NCBI GenBank assembly: GCA_011037195.1 | Contig: JAAEAF010000089.1 | Location: forward strand, 248,001-312,000 | Direction of reading: 5' to 3' | Origin: Triatoma infestans | Taxonomy: Eukaryota > Arthropoda > Insecta > Hemiptera > Reduviidae | Length of the DNA: 64,000 bases | In this document: positions 1-10,308 of the stretch, piece after piece | Numbering within the stretch: the first letter of the stretch is position 1 | How the letters are laid out: every line of letters begins with the position of its first letter | Notes under the pieces: generated by a model | Seen by the model: the letters and a program-made list of their open reading frames with translations, nothing else | Told to the model about the DNA's origin: nothing | The model's database searches: none | Made by a program: the position numbers and the translations under genes

Positions 1-1187
1 CCTCGAAATTACCAACCTATACACCTCCATACCAATCACGGACACACTGGACATAATGAAACAGAAGTTGAAACGAGAAGAATCCAAGCAATTCGTTCAC
101 CAACTCACAAACTTAGTACAAACCACAACGACACAAAACTACTTTAGATTTAACAACAAGTTCTACCTCGCTTCTGACGGACTGGGAATGGGGCACCCCA
201 CATCGGCTATCCTATCAGAAATATTTATACAAAACTTGGAGGAAACTTACGTACCGTGGAGTTCGGGGTAACGTTTTATGCACGATACGTGGACGATTCA
301 TTCCTCATATTGGAAAACGACATAGACGTAGGCAAAATAGTACATTACCTTAACAACATAAACAAGAAAATAAAATTCACATACGGAAAAGAATCGAACA
401 ACACCCTCACTTCTTAGACATGAAATTCACAAGAACCGACCATAAACTAGAATACGGAATATACAGAAAAGCAACTACATCAGATGCTATCATGCCGCAC
501 AATTCCACCACCCTACCCAACACAAACTAGCTGCACTTAGACACCTGACGAACAGACTTAAATACTCACCCCTCACACTCGCGAATCACGCACAAGAATT
601 GCAGACAATCTACAAAATAGCTGAGAACAATGGGTACAATGCAAACATCGTTAATAAACTCCTCAAAAACGAACCACACCACCGAAATAGGGCTGACAAA
701 GAAACAGCAGACAAATTCGCCACATTCACATATATTGGAAGCCACACGTGCAAACTCACAAATTTTTTCAAAAAACTGGGCATTAAGACATCCTTCCGGA
801 CAAACAACAAATTAGGCAAAAAACTCCGCACTCGTACCGAGTTCACTGACGTGTATGACAGCAGTGGGGTCTACGAGTTGAAGTGCCCAGACTGTGACAA
901 CATTTACGTGGGGCAGACCGGCAGAAAAATCAAGGAACGATTTACCTAACATATCAGATCATACAAATACAACAAAATGACTCAAATTATGCCAATCACC
1001 TAAACACTAACAAACACAAACCCGATGACATCACGACCACGATGAAGCTAATACATTCTGGCCACAAAGGACGACGACCTGACATAGTAGAACAACTCGA
1101 AATATATAAACACAAGACACAAAACTTAATAAACGAACAGACAAAATTTGCCAGTGAACCATTATTCAAAACACTCTTCCCACAATA
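1..1187 (+). pseudogene. Penelope-like element (PLE), RT C-terminal part plus GIY-YIG endonuclease, decayed
   Basis: Retroelement protein relic cut at its 5' side by the window edge. The first readable frame (56-271) holds an RT segment with the motif GLGMGHPTSAILSEIF. After a frame change the catalytic motif ARYVDDSFLI is read at 283-312, followed near 388-425 by a segment resembling the PLE 'FLDM' region. A further frame (599-949) ends with a GIY-YIG nuclease signature: GVY near 866-874 and IYVGQTGR near 902-925. After a stop near 947 the frame continues to about 1187, with an NHL histidine region and EIYKHK...LNEQT-like residues typical of PLE C-termini. An RT of this type followed by GIY-YIG is diagnostic of endonuclease-bearing Penelope-like elements. 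Several frameshifts and stops show it is not functional. The family is confident; the subgroup (Penelope/Poseidon type) is inferred. Confidence 0.85.
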
Positions 1188-1935
1188 GCAACAGAAACGC
1201 AATTACCAGTGCAAACATTACTCACGCAACAAATAGTTCTTAAACGGATTTAGTTTAGGTTTAGTTTTAAATCTACTAGGTATATATAAATTTACTAGTT
1301 TTATATATAAGAAAAAGAAAAAAAAAAAATAGTGCGTATTTGGATTATGTATGTGAATGATGATGTGATATGGTGAGTGGAATGCATAATAAAAAACTTA
1401 ATTATATAAAAAAAACATATTTAGGTATACATGCTTTCGAGGATGTGAATGTTGTGTGAAAAAGTGAAATAATGACTGGAATGCATAGTTATAAAAAAAC
1501 TTAACTATAAAAATCGCTTAATTTTAAAATGTTAGTTTAAATCGTTATTAAATTAATTTAAATTTAGTTTACATATTTTATATTTTATTTTTGTTAGGTA
1601 ATTGTAAAGTAAATCTCCCTCCATCAACAGAGTTTAAAAATTAGACCCCCACGTGTTGTGTCCATTGTAAGGAAAATTTGCCCTTTAACAACCCAAACAC
1701 GTGTTTTCCACCCAGCTGACCGTACCCCTTGACCTAGTTTAAGAGTTTAAAATACAGTTAAAAACCAGTCAGTGTGAAAACAAAGTTTGCTCTGTACAAG
1801 TCTGTGTTGTCACACTGTCTGAAAAAAACGCATCCTGAAGATGGGCGAACGCCCGAAACCGGTCGATGACCACAAAATGAAGCAGGCTACCACGGAAAAT
1901 GTCTCTGATGCTACAAATATATTTTGAAAATTTCC
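1188..1935 (+). repeat. PLE 3' region and terminal repeat (PLTR family 1)
   Basis: AT-rich non-coding tail of the PLE. Its last part (about 1780-1915) recurs elsewhere in the window: on the minus strand at 34788-34915, as a head-to-head pair at 60140-60382, and as short ends at 43102-43132 and 54879-54916. The repeat runs from a 'gctctgtacaag' block through 'cacactgt', the hammerhead-like core and 'gaagcaggct', to an end resembling 'aaaatatctctgat'. Such recurring ends are the pseudo-LTRs of Penelope-like elements. The 5' boundary is not certain. Confidence 0.7.
1831..1868 (+). ncRNA. Hammerhead-ribozyme-like motif in PLE terminal repeat
   Basis: Read in order: CATC (1831-1834), CTGAAGA (1835-1841, fitting CUGANGA), one extra T, a GGGC/GCCC stem with loop GAAC (1843-1854), GAAA (1855-1858), then CCGGTC, and GATG (1865-1868), which pairs with CATC. 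This is the order of a type I hammerhead: stem I, core, stem II, GAAA, very short stem III, GUC, stem I. The deviations are one unpaired base before stem II and a stem III (ACC/GGU) with no loop, which would favour a dimer. PLEs are known to carry such ribozymes with tiny stem III. Activity is inferred, not shown. Confidence 0.5.
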
Positions 1936-3154
1936 ATATTTTTATGAATAAATCAAATCAATCAAATTAGATTTAAGACTCCAAATTGGATATTTGAATG
2001 TTATTATTTAATAAAAGAGAAATTTTATAAAAAAAAAAATGAACTCACGTATTGAGGATGAAGATGTTGCTGACCATCATGGTATTGAGCATAACTGGCT
2101 ACTGAACGGTCCAAACTTGCTAGCACCAATATCACCTGAAATATTAAAAAAAAAAAAATTTAACACCAATTTTATTTTCTATGTTGGAGAAACCCACAAG
2201 GGTGTAATAATTTTTCTAATGTTACAGTTTACTTTCACTAGAACATAAATGATTTTAAATTTTTATTCAAATAGACACTTTCTAATAAAAAAAATGGAAT
2301 CAATCTTGCCAATTTCTTAAACTTATTTATAAGGAAACATCTAAAAGTTTACTGTAAATAATGTCGTTTGTGGAAATAATATAAAAGTTAATGTTATATA
2401 ACAAACATTGAAACACTTATTTTGTTGAGTTCTTATTCTATAATCCAGGGCATCTCAAAGGAGTGCTGACTTAGAACTCAAGGGCCCTTTCTGTTTTCCT
2501 TTATTCAGTCTCATTTAATCCTGTCCTATTAAGTAATGTAGGGTCAGAATTCTTTCCTATAAATTCCTTGCCAGAAGACGGAAGTGTATATGAGATATCG
2601 AAAAGAAAGAATGTAAGGAGTTTTGCTTAACACCTCGTCCAAGATCGAAAATCGAAAGATCATAACTCACAATAAAGGATGTTTGACGTAAGATAAAAAA
2701 TTGATACTTTCTTTCTAAATGGTTGTGGTCATCTTCTAGAGATATAAAAAAATGAACCTCCCAGTCCGGAGTTATAGTTCAATGGAGGAAAATGTATGAG
2801 ATTAGAAAAAACAGACGAGACGCTAGCCAACAGACCTAACATCATGAAGGCAGAACTGAGTTGATGAAAAATTGATATCTTCAATTCCAAGTTCCACACT
2901 GAAAATTCCTAAACTGAAAAAAATTGTTTGTCACAACTCCCTTTGAAACCTTAAAAAAAACAAAAAACAACCGAGATAATTATCGACCTTAGTAGCTCAA
3001 GTTCATCTTACCACTCTGTAGATTTTAAAACCTTTTACCTAAGATGGAATAAAATGGGGAAAGTGAAAAGTAAGAAATCACGATAACGTCTCCAAATCAG
3101 GGTCTAAGATCAAAGAAATCACACCATCAAGGAAGGTCATGGAATGGAACTCGC

Positions 3155-3187
<33 letters not shown>

Positions 3188-3239
3188 TTTGGAAGAAAAA
3201 TTTGATGACTTCACGATGATTCTAGGGAATTCTATAAAG
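1936..3239. other. AT-rich non-coding sequence
   Basis: No gene or recognisable element. The only readable frame (2039-2248) starts beside an A-run and has no familiar motif. Homopolymer A and T runs are common. A simple repeat lies near its end and is listed separately. Confidence 0.5.
3150..3188. repeat. Microsatellite (CTCG)n then (CT)n
   Basis: Tandem CTCG units pass directly into a run of CT dinucleotides, a compound simple repeat. Confidence 0.9.
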
Positions 3240-3250
3240 AATAATCTTAT

Positions 3251-3498
3251 AAGGGAAGGGATTAGCTAAGTGGTTAGCATACTAGACTAGCAACGCAGAG
3301 ATCCCGGGTTCGAATCCAGCCATGCTATCCTTAGATTTTTTTTTTCTTCCTAAGAGCCTCTACAGCTCACTGTCCGGTGATGGACAGTGTGTCTGTTACG
3401 AAAAAACACTGTCCTGAAGCCGGCAGTGCAATGAAAAGGCTCCGGGCGTAAATGACCATAGATGTTGACATGCCTTAAATTAAAAAAAAATAAATAAT
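3251..3498 (+). mobile_element. tRNA-derived SINE, family S1 (full-length copy)
   Basis: Best complete copy of the most frequent SINE here. The 5' head is tRNA-like: an A-box-like stretch 'tagctaagtggttagc' and a B-box 'gggttcgaatcc' near 3305-3316. The body contains a hairpin-capable 'cactgtcc...ggacagtg' block, then 'gccggcagtgca' and 'aaggctccgggcg', and ends with 'ccttaaatt' and an A-rich tail. It is flanked by an 11-bp direct repeat, aataatcttat, at 3240-3250 and 3499-3509. Transcription by RNA polymerase III and mobilisation by a LINE are family knowledge; the partner LINE is unknown. Confidence 0.85.
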
Positions 3499-3509
3499 AA
3501 TAATCTTAT

Positions 3510-4829
3510 GCAAAATTTGAGAATCTATCAAGAGAATAAACTCATAATAACGAAAAAAATCATTGATAAGCATGGTCCCAAATCACTCCTCGCACAGCAT
3601 CGTCTTAAGGCCTCTTGTAAATTCCTAGAAGCCTTTTTATTCTAAGGCCAAAGACTTGCAAAGGGATTTTGTCAAGCTAATCAGTTACAGAAGTAATCAT
3701 TAATAAGGAAATGAAAACTTTCACATATATATTAATTTTAATGATAAAATTTATTTGAAAGTAAGTTCTTTTTGTTATTCAACTTTCTTTATTAATTTTA
3801 TAACAGGTGCTTTAAAGATTAATTAATAAACAGTAATATGTAATATACTATATGAAAAATAATTAAGTGATCAATATTATTTTAAGGAACAGGATGTTTT
3901 CATTAATGCAATTTTGGTAAATGTAATATCCGCTCTCAAAAGACTGGCTTTCTGTCCTAAAATAGCACTATATTAAATTGATAAATAAAAAATAAACTTC
4001 AAACAAAGACAAAAAAGTGTTTATATAATATAATTCTGTACTTTCATTTATAATGTTCCATTTTATATTATTTTGTAAAGAATTTGAGGGTTTCTGCTAG
4101 AAATTGGATTTTTATGTTAAGTTGATTTGGATATTTTTAAAACACATATTTCTACTATCAATTTATTGATACGAGTATCCAAAAACATTTCACTTACATT
4201 TTCTAACAATATTTATTTTCTTCCAATTCTATTGAGCTATTTTGTTATACTTCCGGTTTCAGGAGTAATTCTTTTCTTTTCAGTATGTTAATGAATAGAG
4301 TATAGTACAGTGTTAATCGTTTGTTTAGTTTTTTTAATTATTTAAACTAATTCACTACAGAAGTCGGTTTCAGAATATTTAGCGTACAATACGTCGGCCC
4401 ACAGTCTTCAGTAGACATTTAATCATCTTCAGATGTTGGTAATACGATTATTAAGTATCATATAATACAAATTTTGTCGTTGTTTAAGCCAAAGTTGGTA
4501 CAAAGCAACTGTTGCGAATAACTTGAATTATAATGTAAAAAAATAGACATTAAGCTCATGAAATTCCAATCGACCTAAAGGTAAAAGTATTTCCGATTGA
4601 CTCAACCTGAAGCTTTGACGTCTAGTTATCTATGCTTACGTTCAGACTAAAAAAAAATTAAATGTGAAACTCTGACATGACTTTTTCTTATTACAATTTG
4701 CAAGTTCCAATTAAAAACTAAGTATTTCTAGTAACTCTGAGATTATCGTTATAATAAAAAGTGGTGGACGAGTTCCCCAGGTTCAAAACCTTAAATAAAT
4801 TTTTCTGTGCACATAATAAATATGGTAAA
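3510..4829. other. AT-rich non-coding sequence
   Basis: No gene is recognisable. At 4376-4450 the minus strand reads 'catctgaagatgatt' followed by a short stem-like block. It faintly recalls terminal sequences of Penelope-type elements but is too short to call. Confidence 0.4.
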
Positions 4830-5155
4830 GTTTATAGAAAATAGTTGGCACCGTATTTGAGAAAAAAAGAAGAGATAAACCTGAAAAATCAAAGTGTAGA
4901 CTGCTGCTTGTGATTGACAAAGTTTGACCAAAGTCTTCCGAGTCGAATCTCTAAACGTAATAACCTAAAACAATAATTATTTTTACTGAGATTTTTGATT
5001 TTTCAGTTAAAAATATTTATTTATAGATTCAATTATTCAAACATAAATATATTTCAAATAACCCAAATTCTGAACAACTTACTTTGGAAATGTCTCAAAA
5101 CATGTTTTGTTTGCCTCAGTTCAGAACAATTTTCCTTATTTCAATCTAATTAGAA
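4830..5155 (+). repeat. Left arm of a diverged 0.3-kb inverted repeat
   Basis: This segment matches the reverse complement of 8395-8675. Matching blocks include 'attgacaaagtttgacc' against 'ggtcaaactttgtcaat' and 'ctgaacaactta' against 'taagttgttcag'. The arms enclose about 3.2 kb holding three LOA/R1-type retroelement fragments. It could be the long terminal inverted repeat of a DNA element, or two copies of a dispersed repeat in opposite orientation. Confidence 0.55.
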
Positions 5156-5159
5156 AAAA

Positions 5160-5712
5160 TTAAAAAAAACTTTAATCTTCTTATTATTCGTCAGTGAGCC
5201 CATATAGTTATCCCAAAGGAAAACATGAGAGGATGGGCCTGAACAAAAATCCAAAACTTGGGATTCACATATAATACAGTCCGAAAAATCGGACAATATC
5301 TCTACTGCAAAATAACCTAACCGACCAAAGGTCCAGAATCTAATTTCCTCAAAACATATAATCTTTCATAGGATGGCTGGATGTTTTTTCCTTTGTCTCA
5401 CAAAACTCTACAAAAGGGGTCTGGGCATTAATCCCATTTTTTAGAGATAACTCCTTAAGAGATCCAACCAGATGTCTGAGGGAGGTCCGTAAAAGGCACA
5501 ACATCTCTTGTAATTAGCCCTGCTTGGTCCCCCAATCTGCATCTTACGACAGCTCATTGCCGACAAACTCAATGAGCTCATACAAAGAAATGAATGCTGT
5601 AAAGCTCTTCTTGCCTGGAAAATTATGAGGCATGTACCCAAAGAGTCACCAGCAAGAGGATCGGGACCCAAACGTTGTCCGAATAGAGCCTATAATTGAG
5701 ATTTTGTGGTCA
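5160..5712 (-). pseudogene. LOA/R1-group non-LTR retrotransposon, C-terminal fragment
   Basis: On the minus strand the frame around 5500-5360 reads LRHLVGSLKELSLKNGI followed by CETKEKTSSH, the degraded form of the zinc-binding tail (C..C..EExE..H) at the C-terminus of LOA/R1-group polyproteins. It is a diverged copy of the fragment at 6960-7370 in opposite orientation. The shared 3' untranslated part includes 'ttttggatttttgtt' and 'tatatgggct'. Several stops are present. It ends near 'aataataag', suggesting a TAA-type tail at about 5165-5185. Confidence 0.6.
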
Positions 5713-6125
5713 TACGATTTTGTGTAGGATTATTAATTTTAATCTTTCATTCAAACAAATTAATTAGGTTTTGACATTTAATTTCAAACAGAGTTTTAGA
5801 CTTTATCAGACATAACGGCCCGTGTATTTTTCTTAATATCGAATATCATACCCACAATATTCCAGATTCTATGTCTTTTCGATAGTCAAGTTTTCTAATG
5901 GTTTCCCCGTAGAAATTGAAAGCAGGTCTAGGCGTTAGACAAATTTGAGATGGCTATAAAAGAGATGATTTTGCAAATAAATTATAATAATTTCCAAGTG
6001 AATTGAAGAAAATATGACGATGGGATCACGTCTTGAAGCCGCAGGCCATGTCAAGTATTTGTGCGCGCTTTCACGAAGAAAAAGAAATGATAAGAAATTA
6101 GAGCATAATGAATGTAGGACATATT
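5713..6125. other. AT-rich non-coding sequence
   Basis: Nothing recognisable: no long frame, no repeat shared with other parts of the window, and no clear structural signal. Confidence 0.5.
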
Positions 6126-6413
6126 TAGGGTGACCGTATTTCTGATAGCGAAAATCCGAACAACTTAGTAAGATTTTTCAAAAGTAGCATAAGTGCATAC
6201 TCACTACATAAGGAGTAAGCATAAAACATATTCCAAGATTGTACGGCCGCCCCACCATTGCAAAAGCAATTTATTCAGATTTTAAAAGTAAAATATTTAA
6301 AGGAAAGTAAAAGGATTTCGATACAAACTTTTTCCATTAGTCGGACAATCCGTGACACCGGGGCACATTCCTTAAAATCGGGATTGTCCCGATTTTTTCG
6401 GGACGTATGGTCA
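6126..6413. mobile_element. Possible hAT-type MITE
   Basis: The left end reads ttagggtgaccgtattt. The right end, read in reverse complement, begins ttgaccatacgtcccg. Ends of the form TAGGGTGACC..TA with nearby 'cgggacaatcccg' blocks are typical of some hAT-related non-autonomous elements. The right terminus has lost its outer bases and no 8-bp target duplication is visible. No transposase is encoded. Confidence 0.4.
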
Positions 6414-6465
6414 AGAAGTTCTTATGTACAGAAGTTCTTATCTCAGAATTTCTTATATACAGAAG
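6414..6465. repeat. Short tandem repeat, 15-16 bp unit, about 3.3 copies
   Basis: The units agaagttcttatgtac, agaagttcttatctc and agaatttcttatatac follow head to tail, then a partial agaag. They lie directly beside the possible MITE end. Confidence 0.75.
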
Positions 6466-6959
6466 AATCAGCCTTGACTTATTGTTATGAAATCTGGAAA
6501 CTCACGAAAAAAAGTGAAAGAATGTTTGGGGACTAAAATTATTTAGGAGCTGAAATTTTGTTGAAAATTAGTGGGGGACTTTTATTATAAAGAACCAGTG
6601 AAATGGCTGGTTCATGGACAGCAGATTCCCAAAAAAGAAGAATTCATAAAGAACTTTTAGAATTAAATACAAAGAACGTAGAATACACCGAGAGAGTTGA
6701 CAGGGAGGAGATGTAAAAGATTCGGCAAGAATAGGGAAAAATAAAGCAGGACGAGACACAAGAAGAATCGTAATGCCAAGTAGTAAGAAGGAATTGGTTG
6801 TAGCGTTTTCAACCAACTAATTTAGTGGATCCATCGGTAAATCAGTAACTTGAAAGACCCAGTACACCTTAAACGCCTTTGTGAGTATCCAAATTCAACT
6901 TTTACAACAGGGCAGTAAAAATATATTACTCATCAATTTTAGCCATTGGGTTTGTCGTC
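6466..6959. other. Non-coding or unrecognised sequence
   Basis: A minus-strand open frame of 82 codons (6568-6816) is hydrophobic, low in complexity and has no known motif. I do not consider it a gene. No repeat shared with the rest of the window is seen. Confidence 0.4.
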
Positions 6960-7370
6960 AATGAGCAGTCTAAGATGCTGATTGGGGGTCCGAATGGTGT
7001 TAATTGCAAGAGTGTGTCTTTTTCGGACCTCCCTCAGGCATCTGGTTGGATTTCTTAAGGGGTTATCTCTACATAATGGGATTCATGCCAGATACTTTTT
7101 TGTACAGTGTTGTGAGACAGAGGAAGAAACACCCAGCCATCTTATGATAGATGGCTCGTTTTGAGGAAATTTGGTTCAGGACCTTTGGTCGGAACAGGAT
7201 GCCTGTGAAAGAGGTTAGGCTATTTCCTATTAGACTTGTGTCTGACTTTTCTGACTGTTTTATATGTGAATCCTGAGTTTTGGATTTTTGTTTAAAGCCC
7301 GTCTTGTTGTTTTCCTTTGGGTTCGCTATATGGGCTTACTGGCTAGCTTTATAGCTCCCTAGCCAAGCAC
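6960..7370 (+). pseudogene. LOA/R1-group retrotransposon, C-terminal fragment
   Basis: The frame near 7015-7160 reads SLRHLVGFLKGLSLHNGIHA and then CCETEEETPSHLM, the Cys/His tail of an LOA/R1-group polyprotein, ending in a stop. The sequence to about 7345 is the same 3' untranslated region as in the minus-strand copy at 5160-5712. Both fragments are 5'-truncated, which is usual for non-LTR elements. Confidence 0.6.
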
Positions 7371-8394
7371 TTGGACATTGTTCAGAAGGTTGACCCTGGC
7401 CCTATCTTCAAGATGGCTGGGGAGGAGTGCTGTCCAACATTCCACTTGCTGTCCCCTTCCAAGTGATATTAACGTCACGATCGGAATGAGCTAGAAGTTG
7501 GGAAAAACGGGGCCAAACTGGGGATCCTGGTTCACGGATGGGTCCAGAATGGCCAGCGGAACTGGAGCCGGAATATATGGAGTTAAGCCGGAGGTACACA
7601 TTGCGAGGCCCCTCAGTGGATACTCCACCGTTTTCCAGTCTGATGTTTATGCAATAAAGATCTCTGCTGAGGTGAATTTGCGCATGGGCTCCAGGAATGG
7701 AGAGATATGCATCTGAATGCACTTCGGGCATTCAGAATTACTTCTTCCCTGGTCAGGGAGTGTAGAAACTCCCTGGAGGCATTATTCCGGCACAAAATGT
7801 TCGGCTAGTATGGGTGCCGAAACGTATAAGGAGATTAAAGGTAACGAAATAGCCAACCAACTGGCCAGCGAGGGAGCGAATTCTCCCTTTTGTGGGCCGG
7901 AACATGTTCTGGGAATAGCCAAAAGTATAGCGAGGGCGCTTCTGAGAGAATGGACCCAGAGAGAGCATAATCGTTACTGGAGGCTAAGTACTGGGGCAAA
8001 ATCGCCATGCTAGAGCCGTGTAGAAGAAGAACTACAGAGATAACCTGGGTCTAAGCAGGTATCAGATTTCTCTGATAACGGGCCTGTTTACTGGGCATGG
8101 TAGGTTCAAGAAACACTGCACAAGGTGGGAATGGTGGATTCAGAGCCCTTGTGTAGGCTATTTCAGGAGAAGGAGGAGGCGGCCTCTCACCTGCTGTTTG
8201 ATTGCGTTATGAGATCTTCGGCACGTTGAGACCGGGGGAAATCGTACTCCAAGAAGGACTGGTGGGGGAGATTCTGGACCTCATGAAGAAGGGAGCTTCC
8301 TCTACTAGGTTTCGAGGGGTTGGCACAATAAGCCTCAATGGGAGGCTGCAGTGCCTGGATTTGAGTCCCCCCCTGCTAATTCTAATTCTAATTC
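7371..8394 (+). pseudogene. LOA/R1-group retrotransposon, RNase H and C-terminal fragment
   Basis: Frames in order across several frameshifts. WFTDGSRMASGTGAGIYG (about 7530-7585) is the first RNase H strand with its catalytic Asp. ALRAFRITSSLVRECRNSLE near 7720-7780 is an internal part. EIANQLASEGANSPFCGPEH (about 7844-7905) corresponds to the last RNase H motif and the following linker. A TGLFTGHGRFKKH-like stretch near 8080-8115 and a Cys/His tail SHLLFDC near 8190-8207 complete the C-terminus. The 3' end has 'taattctaattctaattct' repeats at about 8377-8396, the microsatellite tail of this class. It is a separate copy from the neighbour at 6960-7370. Confidence 0.75.
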
Positions 8395-8675
8395 TAGGAT
8401 GAAATAATGCAAATTTTTCTAAACTAAGACAAACAAACCATTGTTTTGAGACATTCCCGAGGTAAGTTGTTCAGAATTTGGGTTATTTGAAATATATTTA
8501 TGTTTATTTATATAGTTTTAACGGGAAAAAACCAAAAATTTCAGTAAATCCAATTATTCTTTTAGATTATTGCATTCGGAGATTCAATTGGAAGACTTCG
8601 GTCAAACTTTGTCAATCAGTTTATCTCTTTTTCCAATTCCAATTCTCTTTTAGCCAATAACTTTTAATTCTATTG
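8395..8675 (-). repeat. Right arm of the diverged inverted repeat
   Basis: Reverse complement of 4830-5155 with many mismatches. The inner end abuts the 3' tail of the LOA/R1-group fragment. Outside it only an AT-rich stretch separates it from a SINE. Confidence 0.55.
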
Positions 8676-8708
8676 TTAAAGAGAAATAATTGCAATTTTT
8701 TTCGGCAC

Positions 8709-8908
8709 ATTTTTTTTTTTTAATTTAAGACGCATCAACATCTAAATGGCCATTAATGCCCGGAGCCTTTTCAGTCCACTGCCGGCCTTTGGACAGTGTT
8801 CTCAGGTTACCAAACAGTGAGTTGTAGAGATTCCTAGGAATGAAAAATCTATGAGTAGCACTGCTGGACTTCAATCCGGGATCTCCGCGTTGCTTGTCCA
8901 CAGAGGGC
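8709..8908 (-). mobile_element. tRNA-derived SINE, family S1
   Basis: Minus-strand copy. The A-tail is seen as a T-run at 8710-8721, then reverse-complemented 'aatttaagacg', body blocks such as 'cactgccggcc' and 'ggacagtgtt', and a B-box remnant 'caatccgggatct' near 8873-8885. The A-box end is missing or altered near 8900. Confidence 0.75.
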
Positions 8909-8938
8909 TGTGTTTCCGGGAAGGGTCCCGGAAACACA
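8909..8938. repeat. Perfect 13-bp hairpin
   Basis: tgtgtttccggga and tcccggaaacaca pair perfectly around the loop AGGG. It lies exactly where the head of the SINE should end, so it may be a rearrangement product at the SINE 5' end. Confidence 0.8.
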
Positions 8939-9660
8939 TTTAATTAAGAATTGTCGAATGTATAAAATTATTTTCAAAATGCAGTATCATTTACTAATTA
9001 TTTCAATGCAATACAATAAAAATAATATTTAAATTTATGAGCTAAACAATCCAAGAAAAAAATTATAATATAAATTATATGTACGAAATGATGTCAAAAA
9101 TAAAAGTATATGTCATATAAGAAAGTGTAAGAGTAGACATGATTTTCCCGATTGAAATACTATTACCTCAGTATCAACTTACAAGTTCCCTATTGATCTA
9201 ATTTCAAGCTAGTTATTAAATAAAAACTAGGACATTAATTAGTTAGGCAGAGAATGTTATAATCTCTTTTCAGTCTAGAGATGTACTTCATTCTGCACTA
9301 ACCGAAAAGGGAACGTTAATATTAGACGTGCTCACCTAATAATTAATTTTTCTATAAATCTGACGTGACTGAATATGATGACTTCCTTGTCTATTTAATC
9401 TGATACTGTTATTATTTTTATAACGTTTCATTCAGTATGAAATCATATTTTATTATTATTATTGTATATATATATATTTTTTTAAACTGAATTCTCTTTT
9501 TAAATTGATTTGATATTTTTTTTGACGAGGGAAAAAGAAAGTAAAATAAAAGCTCGGCACTTCTATTTGTGTTGTAACGGATTTAATAATAATCTGGAGT
9601 TTTAATTTTTAATCCTTTTCCCGCCATTATTGGAAACTGAAAGATTAATCATCAACCAAG
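8939..9660. other. AT-rich non-coding sequence
   Basis: Nothing recognisable. Long A/T runs, including (TA)n near 9464-9476, and no coding frame with known motifs. Confidence 0.5.
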
Positions 9661-10308
9661 CTGCAACAATTAAATAATAAAAAAAAATTGGGATGGTATG
9701 TGCGATCTTTGTCCCACAAACCGGCTCCACTTCGCAATACAAATTAAACCAATACGCTTTCATATTTACCGCTGAATTAGTAGCAATAAATAATCCCATT
9801 TTGCAGCCTCGCTTCACTCGTCTACTATTATTATCCTCTCTGACAGTCAAAGCGTTCTCTCCAGACTAAAACGACCGGGTAAAAATCCATCCTTCACATT
9901 ACTGGAGTGTCGAATATGAGAAACTGAGGAATGTTAAAGGAACGTTTTATACCGGTTTAGAATCATACATTCCCATTAAGCCATGGTTCCATGGCTTCAG
10001 CGAAAGTAGGAAGTTTTATACCCTAATACGTAGGCTGAGGTTCAACCATAACTTCAGTCCTCACCACCTGGGTCGTATAAGAAATCACGATTGATCCCAA
10101 ATGTCCATGCCCACCTGATGCAAAAATTGATGCGGAACACATCATTTTAGCTTGTGGAAAATACTCCAATGGTAGAGAATTATTATGGGACTCCATAGTT
10201 GAAGCTGGATGTACACTACCTCCGAACCTAAATGCTATTTTAAATAACCACAAGACATACATAGAACTCTATTACTTCATAAAGAAACATAATATAATCT
10301 GTAAATAA
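9661..10308 (+). pseudogene. I/Jockey-group non-LTR retrotransposon, RNase H to C-terminus
   Basis: On the plus strand the frame from about 9692 reads MVCAIFVPQTGS then FIFTAELVAI, a degraded RNase H core with its catalytic Glu. About 10030-10090 gives RRLRFNHNFSPHHLGRI, the linker common in this group. After one frame change, 10100-10308 reads CPCPPDAKIDAEHIILACGK, with a Cys/His tail of the C.C....EHI...C type, ending in TAA at 10306-10308. The first Asp motif of RNase H is missing, so the copy is 5'-truncated. It differs from the LOA/R1-type copies in linker and tail. Confidence 0.7.

Noticed and set aside
599..846. Open frames overlapping the PLE coding region in other frames and on the other strand
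   Set aside because: They are antisense or shifted reads of the GIY-YIG-bearing frame and show no motif.
3253..3320. tRNA-like sequence at the head of the SINE copies (also at 18.15, 22.68, 28.89, 37.9, 39.04 and 56.86 kb)
   Set aside because: A and B boxes are present, but the heads continue into a shared SINE body and do not form complete cloverleafs, so they are not functional tRNA genes.
4376..4450. Minus-strand 'catctgaagatgatt' block resembling Penelope termini
   Set aside because: No GAAA or closing stem in the right place and no second copy in the window.
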